Under the pieces are notes generated by a model. It worked only from the letters and a program-made list of their open reading frames with translations. It was not told the origin of the DNA and did no database searches. 64,000 nucleotides of DNA from GCA-2748575 sp965222725 (lineage in GTDB: Bacteria; Pseudomonadota; Gammaproteobacteria; Pseudomonadales; Ketobacteraceae), in the NCBI GenBank assembly GCA_965222725.1, contig OZ244969.1, forward strand, positions 3,100,001 to 3,164,000, in the 5' to 3' direction. A program made the position numbers and the translations under genes. Below, piece after piece: positions 1 to 9,809 of the stretch; the first letter of the stretch is position 1, and each line of letters starts with the position of its first letter.

Positions 1-1
1 G

Positions 2-172
2 CCGCTGCGCGAAGCAGGGCTCGGCATTCTGATTGCGGCTGCCACCAACAGCATTGTGAAAGGCGTTTTGGCCGCCGCTATTGCGGGTCGTAACCTGGCG
101 TTCCGGGTGTTATTCCCCATCACCATTGCCGTACTGGCCGGCGTTATGGCGATTTGGGTAACAGCCGTATAA
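2..172 (+). CDS. C-terminal end of a membrane protein, possibly MgtC/DUF4010 type (partial)
   Basis: An open frame enters from the left edge and ends at TAA 170-172. Its 56 visible residues are hydrophobic and Ala/Gly-rich, with an AAATNSIVKG stretch followed by two likely membrane helices separated by GRNLAFRV. This resembles the C-terminus of DUF4010/MgtC-like membrane proteins, but the N-terminal part is outside the window, so the family call is tentative. It converges with and overlaps the 3' end of the sugar dehydrogenase gene by 29 bp. Confidence 0.5.
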   Translation, partial: PLREAGLGILIAAATNSIVKGVLAAAIAGRNLAFRVLFPITIAVLAGVMAIWVTAV

Positions 173-1250
173 TTTTTCCGTTGTCTTCGTCTGTCAGCAG
201 GTACAGGTAGTCATCAGGGCCCTGCACCACGTCGCGAATACGTTCCCCCAATGCCTTATCCAGAAAGCGTTCTTCAGCGATGACTTTATTGCCGTCCAGT
301 TCCAGCCTTACCAGTTGCTGGAACTTGAGGCTGCCAACAAATAAATCACCTTTCCATTCAGGGTAGCGGTTGCCGGTGTAAAACGTCATACCCGAGGGGG
401 CAATGGAAGGCGTCCACTGGTAAAGGGGTTGTTCCATGCCTTTCTTGTGGGTGCCCACGCCGATATCGCCGCCGCTGTATTCCTTTCCATAGGTAATTAC
501 CGGCCAGCCATAATTTTTACCTGCTTCGGGAATATTGATTTCATCGCCGCCTTTGGGGCCGTGTTCATGTATCCACAACACACCGGTATCCGGATGAAAG
601 GCTGCACCCTGAATATTGCGGTGGCCAATGGACCAGATTTCCGGTAACGCATCTTTGCTGTTCACGTAGGGATTATCTTTTGGCACGCTGCCATCAGGTT
701 TAATCCGGATCATTTTGCCATGATGGTTATCCAGCGTCTGGGCATCGTCCCTGGGCAGGTAACGTTCTCCCAGGGTAATAAACAGGTAGCCTTCATCTGA
801 AAATGCCAGCCGCGAGCCAAAGTGCGCTCGTGATACATACTTGGGATCCTGGCGGAAAACCACTTCTACATCGGTTAAACGGTTGTCTTTGAGCTTGCCT
901 CTTGCCACCGCGGTGGAGTTGGTTAACGGAATCGTGCCGGGCTCTGCATAACTGAAATAGACCCAGTCCTGGTACAGGGCCACATCCAGCAGCCCACCCT
1001 GGCCACCGGTCCATATGTCCGGCAGGCCTTTTACCGGTTCGCCTACCTTGCCGTTGTCCACAATTCTTAACTGACCGGAGCGCTCGGTGACCAGCAGCCG
1101 GGTCTTCGTCATAAAATCCAGGCCCCAGGGATGGTCCAGTCCCTCGGCTACGATATCGATGGTTATTTCCGCCTGTTCAGTGGCCAGGGTACTGGCAAAG
1201 GCGGGCTGCAACAGGGCAGGTAACAACAGGCACCATAATAATTGTTTCAT
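144..1250 (-). CDS. yliI: PQQ-dependent aldose sugar dehydrogenase (YliI/Asd type)
   Basis: A 368-residue periplasmic enzyme with a signal peptide (hydrophobic LLWCLLLPALLQPAFA, cleavage probably near residue 20). The body is a six-bladed propeller of the soluble glucose/aldose dehydrogenase family. Visible family motifs are HPWGLDF near residue 40, GGQGGLLDVAL, the RAHFGSRLAF segment carrying the likely catalytic His, and HEHGPKGGDEINI, which contributes to the PQQ/calcium site. Length and motifs match E. coli YliI, which oxidises aldose sugars at C1 using PQQ. It is monocistronic, divergent from the hybrid kinase and convergent with the truncated membrane gene. No PQQ synthesis genes are in the window, so PQQ must come from elsewhere. 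Confidence 0.9.
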   Translation of the reverse strand: MKQLLWCLLLPALLQPAFASTLATEQAEITIDIVAEGLDHPWGLDFMTKTRLLVTERSGQLRIVDNGKVGEPVKGLPDIWTGGQGGLLDVALYQDWVYFSYAEPGTIPLTNSTAVARGKLKDNRLTDVEVVFRQDPKYVSRAHFGSRLAFSDEGYLFITLGERYLPRDDAQTLDNHHGKMIRIKPDGSVPKDNPYVNSKDALPEIWSIGHRNIQGAAFHPDTGVLWIHEHGPKGGDEINIPEAGKNYGWPVITYGKEYSGGDIGVGTHKKGMEQPLYQWTPSIAPSGMTFYTGNRYPEWKGDLFVGSLKFQQLVRLELDGNKVIAEERFLDKALGERIRDVVQGPDDYLYLLTDEDNGKIIRLLPKSP

Positions 1251-1333
1251 CGGGTAGCTCCAGGCAAGTCAGAGGCTTCAGGGTTTTTCTACTACTATTA
1301 GTACAGAGGTTATCAGATCAGGAAGGTTAACTG

Positions 1334-4300
1334 GTGGTTGATTCACAACAACATGCTTCCAAAGGGCACACGTCTATCCGGCAGCAGATACTCATTTGGT
1401 TTCTGACGCTTTCCATCGTGCCTCTGGTAATTGTTTCAGCTGTCAGCTACCTGGAATCGTCCCGTACTCTGCGCGCTGCGGCGGCGGCACAGGTTCGTGT
1501 GGCTGCCGCCGACAAAGAAAAACTGATTGAATCCTGGTTTGAATACCGTTTCAAGGATCTGGAAGAGCAGGTCAGAGATCCCGGCAACAGTCAGCTTATT
1601 CTCCGGCTAAGCCAGGGATTACAGGGTTCGGGTTTATCGGTTGAAGAATATGTGAATACCATGGACTGGCAACTGTTAGTCAACGAAAAGCAGGAAAGCT
1701 GGAACGCCACTCTGGAAACCTATGAATATGTTCACGACCTGCTGATGATAGACAGCAAGGGAAACCTGTTGCTGACCTCTGCCGGGGAATCGGATCTTGG
1801 CGCCAGCCTGAACGATCCCTCATTGCAGCAAAGTCAGCTCGCCACCACGTTCAGAAAAGCTATGGATTCAGGGACTCCGCTATTTTCGGACCTGGATCGA
1901 TATGCAGCATCAGGCTATGAATTAACAGGTTTTCTGGTGTCACCACTCTTTCAGGACGGGCACCCGGTAGGGGCCATTGCGTTGCAGATCAAACAAAGTC
2001 ATTTGCAAAACCTTACTGCGGCCGACACTGGTAACGGGGTGCGCCATTATCTGGTGGGTGAAGATGGTTTTTTACGCACCTCGTTAAGTGCAGATCCGGC
2101 CGAGGTACTGCAGCGATCCGTTGATACCGAAGCCATCAGACTGTGGCATGCAGAGCATGGTTCGGGCGGCTCCGAGCCGGACAATCAGGAAGAATATGCT
2201 TTTGAATACCGGGGCCCGGACGGCCGCAAAGTACTGGGCACTCATCAGACGCTTCGCATTAACAATGTGAACTGGATTCTGCTGACGGAAATCAGCGTAG
2301 ACAAGGCCCTGGCCAGTGCCCGCTGGATGGGCAAGCTGGAGCTGGTGCTGTTGCTGACCACGTTGGTGATCGTGAGTTTCTTTGCTTACAAGCTGGCAAA
2401 CCGTATCAGCCGCCCCATCATGCAGCTGATGGAAGTTACCGATAGGATAGCGGCAGGGGACCTTGACCAGAAAGTTAACATTGCCGCCCGCAATGAAATC
2501 GGGCGACTGGGGGATGCCCTTAATCGTATGCTGGAAACCCGCCGCCAACATGAAAAGCATATTCGCGAACACCAGAATCAGCTTGCGCTGGTTATTGACA
2601 GCACCGCGGTGGGCATCTGGGACTGGTACGTGCAAACCGGTGAAGCTTCTTTCAATGAACGCTGGGCGGAAATTATTGGTTATTCGTTAAGAGATCTGGA
2701 ACCCACCAGTATCGATACCTGGATGGAGTTTGCCCACCCGGATGATCTGGAAGAATCGGGCCGGTTACTTCAGGAACACTGGGATGGCAAAACCGAGCAT
2801 TATGTTAACGAAGCCCGCATGAAACACAGGGACGGCCATTGGGTGTGGGTGCTGGATACCGGTAAGGCTGTGGAATGGTACGATGATGGCCGCCCCAAGC
2901 GCATGATAGGTACCCACCTGGATATTACCGAACGCAAGGAATCGGAGCGGGCCTTGATAGACGCCAAGGAAGAAGCCGAAGCCGCGGTGCAGGCCAAATC
3001 GGAATTCCTGGCCAGTATGAGCCACGAAATCCGTACACCGATGAATGGCGTGCTCGGTATGCTGAGCCTGTTGGTGCGCGGTGATCTCAGCAAGGACCAG
3101 GCTCATCAGGCCAAGCTGGCGCTATCCAGTGCCGAATCCCTGCTGACGCTGATTAATGACATTCTGGATTTTTCCAAGGTGGAGGCCGGCAAGCTGGATC
3201 TGGAATTACTGGATTTTAATCTGGTGACTATGCTGGGTGATTTTGCTGAATTCATGGGGCATCGTGCCCATGAGCACGACCTTGAACTGATTGTTGATAC
3301 CTCAGAAATCACTAATCCCATGGTAAAAAGTGACCCTGGCCGCATACGTCAGATTCTTACCAACCTGGTAGGCAACGCCATTAAATTTACCCACGAAGGT
3401 GAAATTATTATCCGTGCCTGGCTTGAACCCGCCGGCGATCAACCTCTGCAGTTAAAGTGTTCGGTAAAAGATACCGGAATCGGAATTGATGAAGATAAAA
3501 CGCAGGTGATCTTCGACACCTTTACCCAGGTGGATGCTACCACCACCCGGCAATACGGTGGCACCGGTCTGGGTTTGTCCATCGTAAAAAAACTCTGCAA
3601 GCTGATGAATGGCGATGTGCAGGTGCACAGCAAAAAAGGTGAGGGTAGCGAGTTTGTCTTCCACGTTTCGGTGGAACCCAGTGACGTATCCCGGCCGGAC
3701 CTGTTACCGGAAACGGAAGTGGCGGGTGTCAGTATGCTGGTGGTGGATGATAACAACACCAATTGCGAAGTGCTGAAATCCCAGTTGTCTCAATGGGGCG
3801 CCGACGTGATGGTGGTACGCAGCGGCAAAGATGCCCTGGGATTTCTGGAGCGCCTGGTAAAAAAAGGTAAAGCAGACAGGCTCAAAGTGGCGTTTCTTGA
3901 TTATCAGATGCCGGCAATGAATGGCTATGAATTGGCAACCCGAATTCGTGAAAACACGCACTGGAACCATCTTAAACTGGTGATGATGACGTCGGTTACC
4001 AATCGCGGCGACGCGGAGTTTTTTGCCCGTGCCGGTTTTCAGGCTTACTTTCCCAAACCTGTCACCATGAATGATCTGCACGATGCTTTGATGGTGGTGC
4101 TGCATGAAGGCGACGTTCTGGAAAAAGCTCAGCCACTGGTAACCCGCCATTATCTGCACAGCCTGCGTCATAAACCGCAGCATAATAACTCCAGTAACTC
4201 CATTAATAACTACAGCCTTCCCTGGCCTGCCGACACCCGCATCCTGATGGCAGAGGACAACCCCATCAACCAGGAAGTGGCCCGGGGCATTCTTGAAGAT

Positions 4301-5005
4301 ATCGGGCTAACCTGCGATGCCTCGGGTAATGGTAAAGAGGCTTTGGAATCCCTGCGCAGCGCCCAGTTAACCCAACCCTATACCTTGGTGCTCATGGATT
4401 GCCAGATGCCGGAAATGGATGGCTTTGCCGCCACCGGAGCCATTCGGGAGGGTCAGGCCGGCGAACGCTATAAAAGCATTCCGGTGATTGCCATGACAGC
4501 CAATGCCATGAAAGGGGACCGGGAACGCTGCCTGGCGGCCGGTATGGATGACTACCTGAGCAAGCCGGTGGACGGCGATGAACTGGAGCGGGTGCTGGCC
4601 CGCTGGTTGCTGAAATCCGGGAATAACGGTGAACAGGCCGGCAAAGCGGCAGAACAGGAACAGGAGCTGCGCACCTGGCATCGCGAGGCTGCGCTCAAGC
4701 GCTGCCGTGGCAAGGAAGAACGTTTAAAAATCCTGGTGGACATGTATCACAACGACATGCCGGGGCGCATTCGCTTGTTGCGTCAGTATGTGGAAAGCAA
4801 TAACTACGAAGAACTGGAAAAACTGGCCCATGCCATTAAAGGGATCACCGCCAATCTCAGTGCCGAGAAACTGGCGGCCCTTGCCTCAGAACTGGAACAG
4901 CAGGCCAGGGATCAGAGCACCGGCGTCGGCCGCCTGGTCACCCGGATCGAGCGGGAGCACCAGGCGGTAACCACGGCGTTCCAGGGGCTCACCGTAAAAT
5001 CCTGA
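1334..5005 (+). CDS. Hybrid sensor histidine kinase with two receiver domains and Hpt (BarA-like layout)
   Basis: A 1223-residue inner-membrane phosphorelay protein. Order: TM1 (about residues 20-41), a large periplasmic Cache-like sensor, TM2 (about 334-354), HAMP, a PAS domain (about 420-545), HisKA with H564 in SHEIRTPMNG, HATPase with DTGIGI and GGTGLGLS boxes, receiver 1 (likely D856 in FLDYQMP), receiver 2 (likely D1022 in LMDCQMP) and a C-terminal Hpt with H1166 in HAIKG. All expected phosphotransfer residues are present, although receiver 1 is more divergent. The start is GTG 1334, with GGAAGG 7 nt upstream. No cognate response regulator is adjacent, so the output partner is unknown. 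Confidence 0.92.
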   Translation: MVDSQQHASKGHTSIRQQILIWFLTLSIVPLVIVSAVSYLESSRTLRAAAAAQVRVAAADKEKLIESWFEYRFKDLEEQVRDPGNSQLILRLSQGLQGSGLSVEEYVNTMDWQLLVNEKQESWNATLETYEYVHDLLMIDSKGNLLLTSAGESDLGASLNDPSLQQSQLATTFRKAMDSGTPLFSDLDRYAASGYELTGFLVSPLFQDGHPVGAIALQIKQSHLQNLTAADTGNGVRHYLVGEDGFLRTSLSADPAEVLQRSVDTEAIRLWHAEHGSGGSEPDNQEEYAFEYRGPDGRKVLGTHQTLRINNVNWILLTEISVDKALASARWMGKLELVLLLTTLVIVSFFAYKLANRISRPIMQLMEVTDRIAAGDLDQKVNIAARNEIGRLGDALNRMLETRRQHEKHIREHQNQLALVIDSTAVGIWDWYVQTGEASFNERWAEIIGYSLRDLEPTSIDTWMEFAHPDDLEESGRLLQEHWDGKTEHYVNEARMKHRDGHWVWVLDTGKAVEWYDDGRPKRMIGTHLDITERKESERALIDAKEEAEAAVQAKSEFLASMSHEIRTPMNGVLGMLSLLVRGDLSKDQAHQAKLALSSAESLLTLINDILDFSKVEAGKLDLELLDFNLVTMLGDFAEFMGHRAHEHDLELIVDTSEITNPMVKSDPGRIRQILTNLVGNAIKFTHEGEIIIRAWLEPAGDQPLQLKCSVKDTGIGIDEDKTQVIFDTFTQVDATTTRQYGGTGLGLSIVKKLCKLMNGDVQVHSKKGEGSEFVFHVSVEPSDVSRPDLLPETEVAGVSMLVVDDNNTNCEVLKSQLSQWGADVMVVRSGKDALGFLERLVKKGKADRLKVAFLDYQMPAMNGYELATRIRENTHWNHLKLVMMTSVTNRGDAEFFARAGFQAYFPKPVTMNDLHDALMVVLHEGDVLEKAQPLVTRHYLHSLRHKPQHNNSSNSINNYSLPWPADTRILMAEDNPINQEVARGILEDIGLTCDASGNGKEALESLRSAQLTQPYTLVLMDCQMPEMDGFAATGAIREGQAGERYKSIPVIAMTANAMKGDRERCLAAGMDDYLSKPVDGDELERVLARWLLKSGNNGEQAGKAAEQEQELRTWHREAALKRCRGKEERLKILVDMYHNDMPGRIRLLRQYVESNNYEELEKLAHAIKGITANLSAEKLAALASELEQQARDQSTGVGRLVTRIEREHQAVTTAFQGLTVKS

Positions 5006-5033
5006 AAACGTCCCTTGCTCTATTGTTGGTGCC

Positions 5034-5351
5034 CTATTGCTGATGATCCGTGGTGTTGTAGTTGTACGCCTGCACAATGCCCTTGCCGTCAAACCGGATC
5101 ACCAGGTCCGTGGTTTGAGTATCGCTGAACAGGCTGTAATGATATTTCCCATAGGTCCAGGTTTTCTGGCCGTTCTCAATCCCCACTCGCCAGGGCGCCC
5201 CAAAACGGTTGCGAATCTCCTCCATGGTGGTGCTGCCGATTTTAATGCTGCCCACCTCATTGGTGGGGAATTCACGGCCCACATTGGCACAACCCGACAC
5301 CATCGTGAGGGATGCGCCGGCAAGAATGGCAGCTGCAATAATGGCTTTCAT
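5034..5351 (-). CDS. SmpA/OmlA (BamE-like) small lipoprotein
   Basis: A 105-residue protein with a lipoprotein signal peptide ending at lipobox VSGC (acylated Cys near residue 21). The mature part has the short BamE/OmlA-type fold: a helix with TMEEIRNRFGAPWRV, then strands TWTYGKYHYS and DLVIRFDGKGIV. It is not BamE itself; it matches the broader group of outer-membrane lipoprotein assembly-factor homologues. It is convergent with the hybrid kinase gene and has its own upstream region (5352-5478) shared with the divergent cytochrome gene. Confidence 0.75.
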   Translation of the reverse strand: MKAIIAAAILAGASLTMVSGCANVGREFPTNEVGSIKIGSTTMEEIRNRFGAPWRVGIENGQKTWTYGKYHYSLFSDTQTTDLVIRFDGKGIVQAYNYNTTDHQQ

Positions 5352-5478
5352 GGTATTTCCTCCTTCATTTTAAGGTGTCCGTGGCTTTACCTGATGTGGT
5401 AGCTTTTGGTACTAAAGTGCATTAAATAATAAACCAGACAATAAAAAGACCCGGCCAAAGGCCCCAAAAGAGTCCGTT

Positions 5479-8400
5479 ATGCCCATCAGGATCACTAAAA
5501 ACCGCAATTTAATCAATTGGATACAGGCTCTGGTAGTGAGTTTTAGCCTGTTTTGGGGGCTGGTTCACTCTGCCGCCGCCGCCCAGGAACCTTTGCAGGA
5601 GCCCTCAAGCCGGCAGGTGGTGCAGCCGGCCCTGACTTTTGATCAGATCAACAGTGGTCTGGAAAGCGTGCTGCACACCATCAATGAAATCGGCTACCTG
5701 ATTCTGGACTTTGTAAACCTGATAAAAGAAGACCCGCTAGAAGGGCTGCTGGCGTTGCTGGAGTTTATCGGCGAAAAGCTGGGCCTGCTGGATGGTGGCG
5801 ATGGTATCGCCGGGCCATTGCCCATTCCTGGTCCGGGCCTGACCAACCAGAGTTACCCCGAAGCTGATCTTTTCAAGCCCGTTGGCTGGATCAACCATGA
5901 CAATGGCCTGCCCGGTGTGTACTCCGGCCGCAAAGCCTTTGGTACCAATCTGGGCATGATGATCGATGGCTACTTTTTTACCCTGTTTGCGCCGGACAGC
6001 GGTAAAGGCCCCGGTGGTTTTCTGTTTTACGATGTTTCCGATCCTTACCAGCCGCGGCTTATGCGGCGTATTTATGAACCGGAAGCCAGAACCGCCGCTT
6101 TCCGTGAACCACACGCCTTTGGCCTGGCCCGTATTAATGGCCGCCGCTATATGGCGTTTCAGAGCACCGTGGGTGTGGAGTTTTGGGATTTTACCGATCT
6201 GAATGATCTGCAAAGAGTGGGCGAAATCAATCTGCCCGGTGTCAACGGCGGCGACTATTCCAATGTGTCCTGGCAGCTCACCTGGCAGGCGCCTTATGTG
6301 TACGTGGCCAGTTCCGAACAGGGGATATTTATTGTGGACGCCGGTGACCCTGCCAATCCCCGCCTGGCCGAAAGGGATGGCAGTAATCCCATACCCGTAT
6401 CGCAACTGGGTGGCTTCCGTGTCGGACCGATTTTTACCTTTGGTAATCAACTGGTAATTGCCAGCATGGAAAACCGCGACGGCATGGCCAGCCTGGATAT
6501 CAGCGATCCCGTTAATCCCCGCCTGCTGGATCGTATTCCTGATTTACAACAGTTTTATTATGCGTCTTGTTTTAATGGCCGGCAGGTGGCTGTTTCTGTG
6601 CGGGGAGCAGAGGCTCGCATGGAGCTTTACGATCTGACCAACCCGGAAAACTTTACGCTGACCAGCGACCAGTTGGCAGTGCCCGGACAGCTCTATTGCG
6701 CCTTTCAGGATCACTATGTGTTTCAGGGAGCGGAAGACCGGGTTCATAAAATTGATATTCACAACCCTGCTGCACCGTTTGAAGTGGGTAGCGGCACAAT
6801 ATCCGGGCCGTTGGTGCGGCTGGTTGATCATGGTCAGGTAAGCCCGCTGGGTAACCTGGTGTTTGTGGGCAATGATCATGGCACCGGCAGTGCCTTTATG
6901 CCCCATGACACAGCGCCGGACCTGACGCCGCCGCAAGTGGTAATCACTGCACCACGGGACCAGGCGGACAACGTTAATCCGGCCACGGGTATCGGTATCA
7001 GCTTTTCTGATGTGCTGGACTTTGACAGTGTCAGCGAAACGAGCCTTCAGATTCTTGATCCTCAGGGCTTACCGATCGCCGGCACTTACAGCCAGCAGAA
7101 TGGTATCGTCAACTTTATGCCCCACAACCCCCTGCAACCTTTTACCCGTTATCGCATTCTGGTGCCCGCCAATGGTGTTACTGATGTGATGGGCAATGCC
7201 ATTGCCGAAACTTTTACCGCCAGCTTTACCACTGGTGCCAACGATCAGTCGTTGCAGGTGGATGTGCAGTTACCGCAGGAAGTGAATAGCGCAGATTACA
7301 GTGGTGAACAATCGCAATTTGACGCGGTTATTGCCGAGCCGCTCGACGGGGCCGTTTACGAATGGAATCTGGGGGATGGCACCGTGATCCGCGGTTTGGC
7401 CAATCCGGCAATTGAACACAGCTATACCGAGCCCGGCCATTATCAGGTGCTGCTCACAATTCGCTGGCAGGGAAAAATCCAGCAGGTTTCCTTTATCAAA
7501 ACCATTGTGCCGCAGCCCACTGGGGTGGCGCCGGTGCAAACATCGACTATCGCACACACTGAAGACAGTGTTTTTATTGTGAATCCCGATAACGGTACAG
7601 TCACGGCGCTGGATAAAGCCAACCATGAAGTGCGCTGGGAAACACCGGTGGGAACCGAGCCACAATCCATTGCTCTGGACAGTACCGGGCAGCTGTGGGT
7701 AACAGCAAAAGGCGATGATCAACTGATTCAACTCAATCAGCAGGGCGACAAGCTGCAGCAGATAAACCTGCCTTATGGTGCAGCACCTTTCGCGGTGGTT
7801 TGCCATGCTCGGCAACCGGAATGCTGGGCCAGCTTGCAGGGCAGTGGTCAGGCGATTGCATTTAATCTGCAGGGCAACATTCTTGCGGAGGCAGCCTTGA
7901 AAGATCCAAGAGCGATGGCTTTGTCCGGTAACGGTTTTGATTTATGGGTAACCCGTTTGGTGTCTGCAGATCATGGTGCCGATATCTATCATTTGAGCAC
8001 CGCCGGTGGCCTGTTACTGCAGGACACTTTGCACGTCGCACCGGATGTCACCACCAGTGATTCCCAGGATCGGGCCCGTGGTATCAGCAATTATCTGTTT
8101 GATATTGCTGTCAGCCCATCCGGTAACGAATTAATGGTGCCGGCCAAAAAAGACAATCAGTACCGCGGCCTGTACCGGGATGGCCAGCCACTGGATCATG
8201 ATAAGACCGTACGTGCCCTGACCCAGCGAATTGCAACCGGCAGCCAGAACATTACCGAATGGGATTTTGATAACCGCGCCAATCCCCGCGCAGTAGCATA
8301 CAGCCCATTGGGTGATTACGCCTTTATTGCGCTGCAGGGTTCCAACAAAGTGCTTGTGATGGATGTGTTCAGCGGTTCCCAGCGGGTGGAAATTGAAACG

Positions 8401-9720
8401 GGGCTGGCCCCCCAGGGCCTGGCCATTGATGCAAGCCGCGGCTTGCTCTACGTGCACGAATTTATGAGCCGCAGTGTCAGTGTGTTTGATATCGGGGATG
8501 TGCTGCAGTCTTCCGGTTTTACGGTGGCGCCGGTAGCTACTGTTAATCTGGTGGCACAGGAAAGCTTGAGTGAAGACGTATTGTTGGGCAAACAGATTTT
8601 TTACAACGCAGACGATCCCCGCATGAGCCGGGAAAGCTACATATCCTGTGCCAGCTGCCATGTGGATGGCGGCCATGATGGCCGCGTATGGGATTTTACC
8701 GAACGGGGCGAAGGGTTGCGCAATACTATTCCGCTGAAAGGCCGCGCAGGCCTGGGCCATGGCAACGTGCACTGGACAGCGAACTTTGATGAGATCCAGG
8801 ATTTTGAAAACGATATCCGCAACGGCTTTGGCGGCACCGGCTTTTTAACAGATGAGGACTTTGCCCGGACCAGTGATCCTTTGGGGCAGCCCAAAGCGGG
8901 TTTAAGTGAAGAGCTGGATGCCATGGCTGCTTATGTCAGTTCCCTGCTGAGCGTGGAAAAAAGCCCTTACAAAACCGCGGCCACTGAACCGGGTGCTGAT
9001 GCTCAGCAAGGGCAGCAGCTTTTCAGCGAGTTAAACTGTGGCGACTGCCACAGCGGCAGCCAGTTTACGGATGGTTTAAACCATCCCATTGCCACCTGGG
9101 TACCGGGGTCCGGACAGGCCATGGGGCAGCCATTGAGTGATATCGGGATTGAAACACCCACGCTGCTGGGGTTATGGAACAGCGCCCCCTATTTTCATCA
9201 TGGTCAGGCACTTACTTTAAACGAGGTGATCGATCATCCCGGGCATGGTAACGCGCAATCCTTGTCGGATGCAGAAAAACAGTCCCTGATTACCTATCTG
9301 TTAACGCTGGATGGCCGCACCGGGGCGCATATTCAGAGCGTCAATACCTACGTTATTCGTAACGGTGGCCAGGGTTGTTTATCCGTGGCTGGAAACAGAG
9401 CGGAACCCGGCGCGGGAGTGATTGTGGATGAATGTCACAGCGCTGCCCGCTGGTGGCAGGACCAGTACCAGAGAATTCATCTATCCGGACAAGCTGATTT
9501 GTGCCTGGCCCACAACGGCAAGGCCCTTTACTGGAGCCGCGTAACAATAGAACCCTGTTCCGATGCCGCAACCCAGCAATTCGACTGGCGTGACAGCGGG
9601 CATATTCACTGGCAGGGCAATAACCTGTTTGTGCTGGACGCATTCGGTACCGGGCCAGGAGCCAGAGTGGGTTCCTGGTGGCGTCATCAGGGAGCCAATC
9701 AACTCTGGAGCAGGGATTGA
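5479..9720 (+). CDS. Giant secreted beta-propeller/di-haem cytochrome c protein with C-terminal ricin-type lectin-like domain
   Basis: A 1413-residue exported protein with a signal peptide ending near AAAAQE. Order: LVIVD-type propeller repeats (about 130-460), an Ig-like Big_5 domain (about 490-590, begins TPPQVVITAPRDQADN), a PKD domain (about 600-690), a YVTN/NHL-type propeller (about 700-1010), a di-haem cytochrome c peroxidase-like region with two haem motifs (CASCH at 1057 and CGDCH at 1187), and a C-terminal region of about 130 residues with paired Cys resembling ricin B lectin repeats. The family suggests periplasmic or surface electron transfer, possibly on a carbohydrate surface. 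The substrate is unknown. The fusion of all these modules is unusual. Confidence 0.8.
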   Translation: MPIRITKNRNLINWIQALVVSFSLFWGLVHSAAAAQEPLQEPSSRQVVQPALTFDQINSGLESVLHTINEIGYLILDFVNLIKEDPLEGLLALLEFIGEKLGLLDGGDGIAGPLPIPGPGLTNQSYPEADLFKPVGWINHDNGLPGVYSGRKAFGTNLGMMIDGYFFTLFAPDSGKGPGGFLFYDVSDPYQPRLMRRIYEPEARTAAFREPHAFGLARINGRRYMAFQSTVGVEFWDFTDLNDLQRVGEINLPGVNGGDYSNVSWQLTWQAPYVYVASSEQGIFIVDAGDPANPRLAERDGSNPIPVSQLGGFRVGPIFTFGNQLVIASMENRDGMASLDISDPVNPRLLDRIPDLQQFYYASCFNGRQVAVSVRGAEARMELYDLTNPENFTLTSDQLAVPGQLYCAFQDHYVFQGAEDRVHKIDIHNPAAPFEVGSGTISGPLVRLVDHGQVSPLGNLVFVGNDHGTGSAFMPHDTAPDLTPPQVVITAPRDQADNVNPATGIGISFSDVLDFDSVSETSLQILDPQGLPIAGTYSQQNGIVNFMPHNPLQPFTRYRILVPANGVTDVMGNAIAETFTASFTTGANDQSLQVDVQLPQEVNSADYSGEQSQFDAVIAEPLDGAVYEWNLGDGTVIRGLANPAIEHSYTEPGHYQVLLTIRWQGKIQQVSFIKTIVPQPTGVAPVQTSTIAHTEDSVFIVNPDNGTVTALDKANHEVRWETPVGTEPQSIALDSTGQLWVTAKGDDQLIQLNQQGDKLQQINLPYGAAPFAVVCHARQPECWASLQGSGQAIAFNLQGNILAEAALKDPRAMALSGNGFDLWVTRLVSADHGADIYHLSTAGGLLLQDTLHVAPDVTTSDSQDRARGISNYLFDIAVSPSGNELMVPAKKDNQYRGLYRDGQPLDHDKTVRALTQRIATGSQNITEWDFDNRANPRAVAYSPLGDYAFIALQGSNKVLVMDVFSGSQRVEIETGLAPQGLAIDASRGLLYVHEFMSRSVSVFDIGDVLQSSGFTVAPVATVNLVAQESLSEDVLLGKQIFYNADDPRMSRESYISCASCHVDGGHDGRVWDFTERGEGLRNTIPLKGRAGLGHGNVHWTANFDEIQDFENDIRNGFGGTGFLTDEDFARTSDPLGQPKAGLSEELDAMAAYVSSLLSVEKSPYKTAATEPGADAQQGQQLFSELNCGDCHSGSQFTDGLNHPIATWVPGSGQAMGQPLSDIGIETPTLLGLWNSAPYFHHGQALTLNEVIDHPGHGNAQSLSDAEKQSLITYLLTLDGRTGAHIQSVNTYVIRNGGQGCLSVAGNRAEPGAGVIVDECHSAARWWQDQYQRIHLSGQADLCLAHNGKALYWSRVTIEPCSDAATQQFDWRDSGHIHWQGNNLFVLDAFGTGPGARVGSWWRHQGANQLWSRD

Positions 9721-9809
9721 TGTGAAATCGCTATAGCACTGTTCGGTTTTACAGGCGTTATTTCATGGCGTAGGCTTGCTGGCAAAGAAACAGAAGATTC
9801 GATGCTGGT

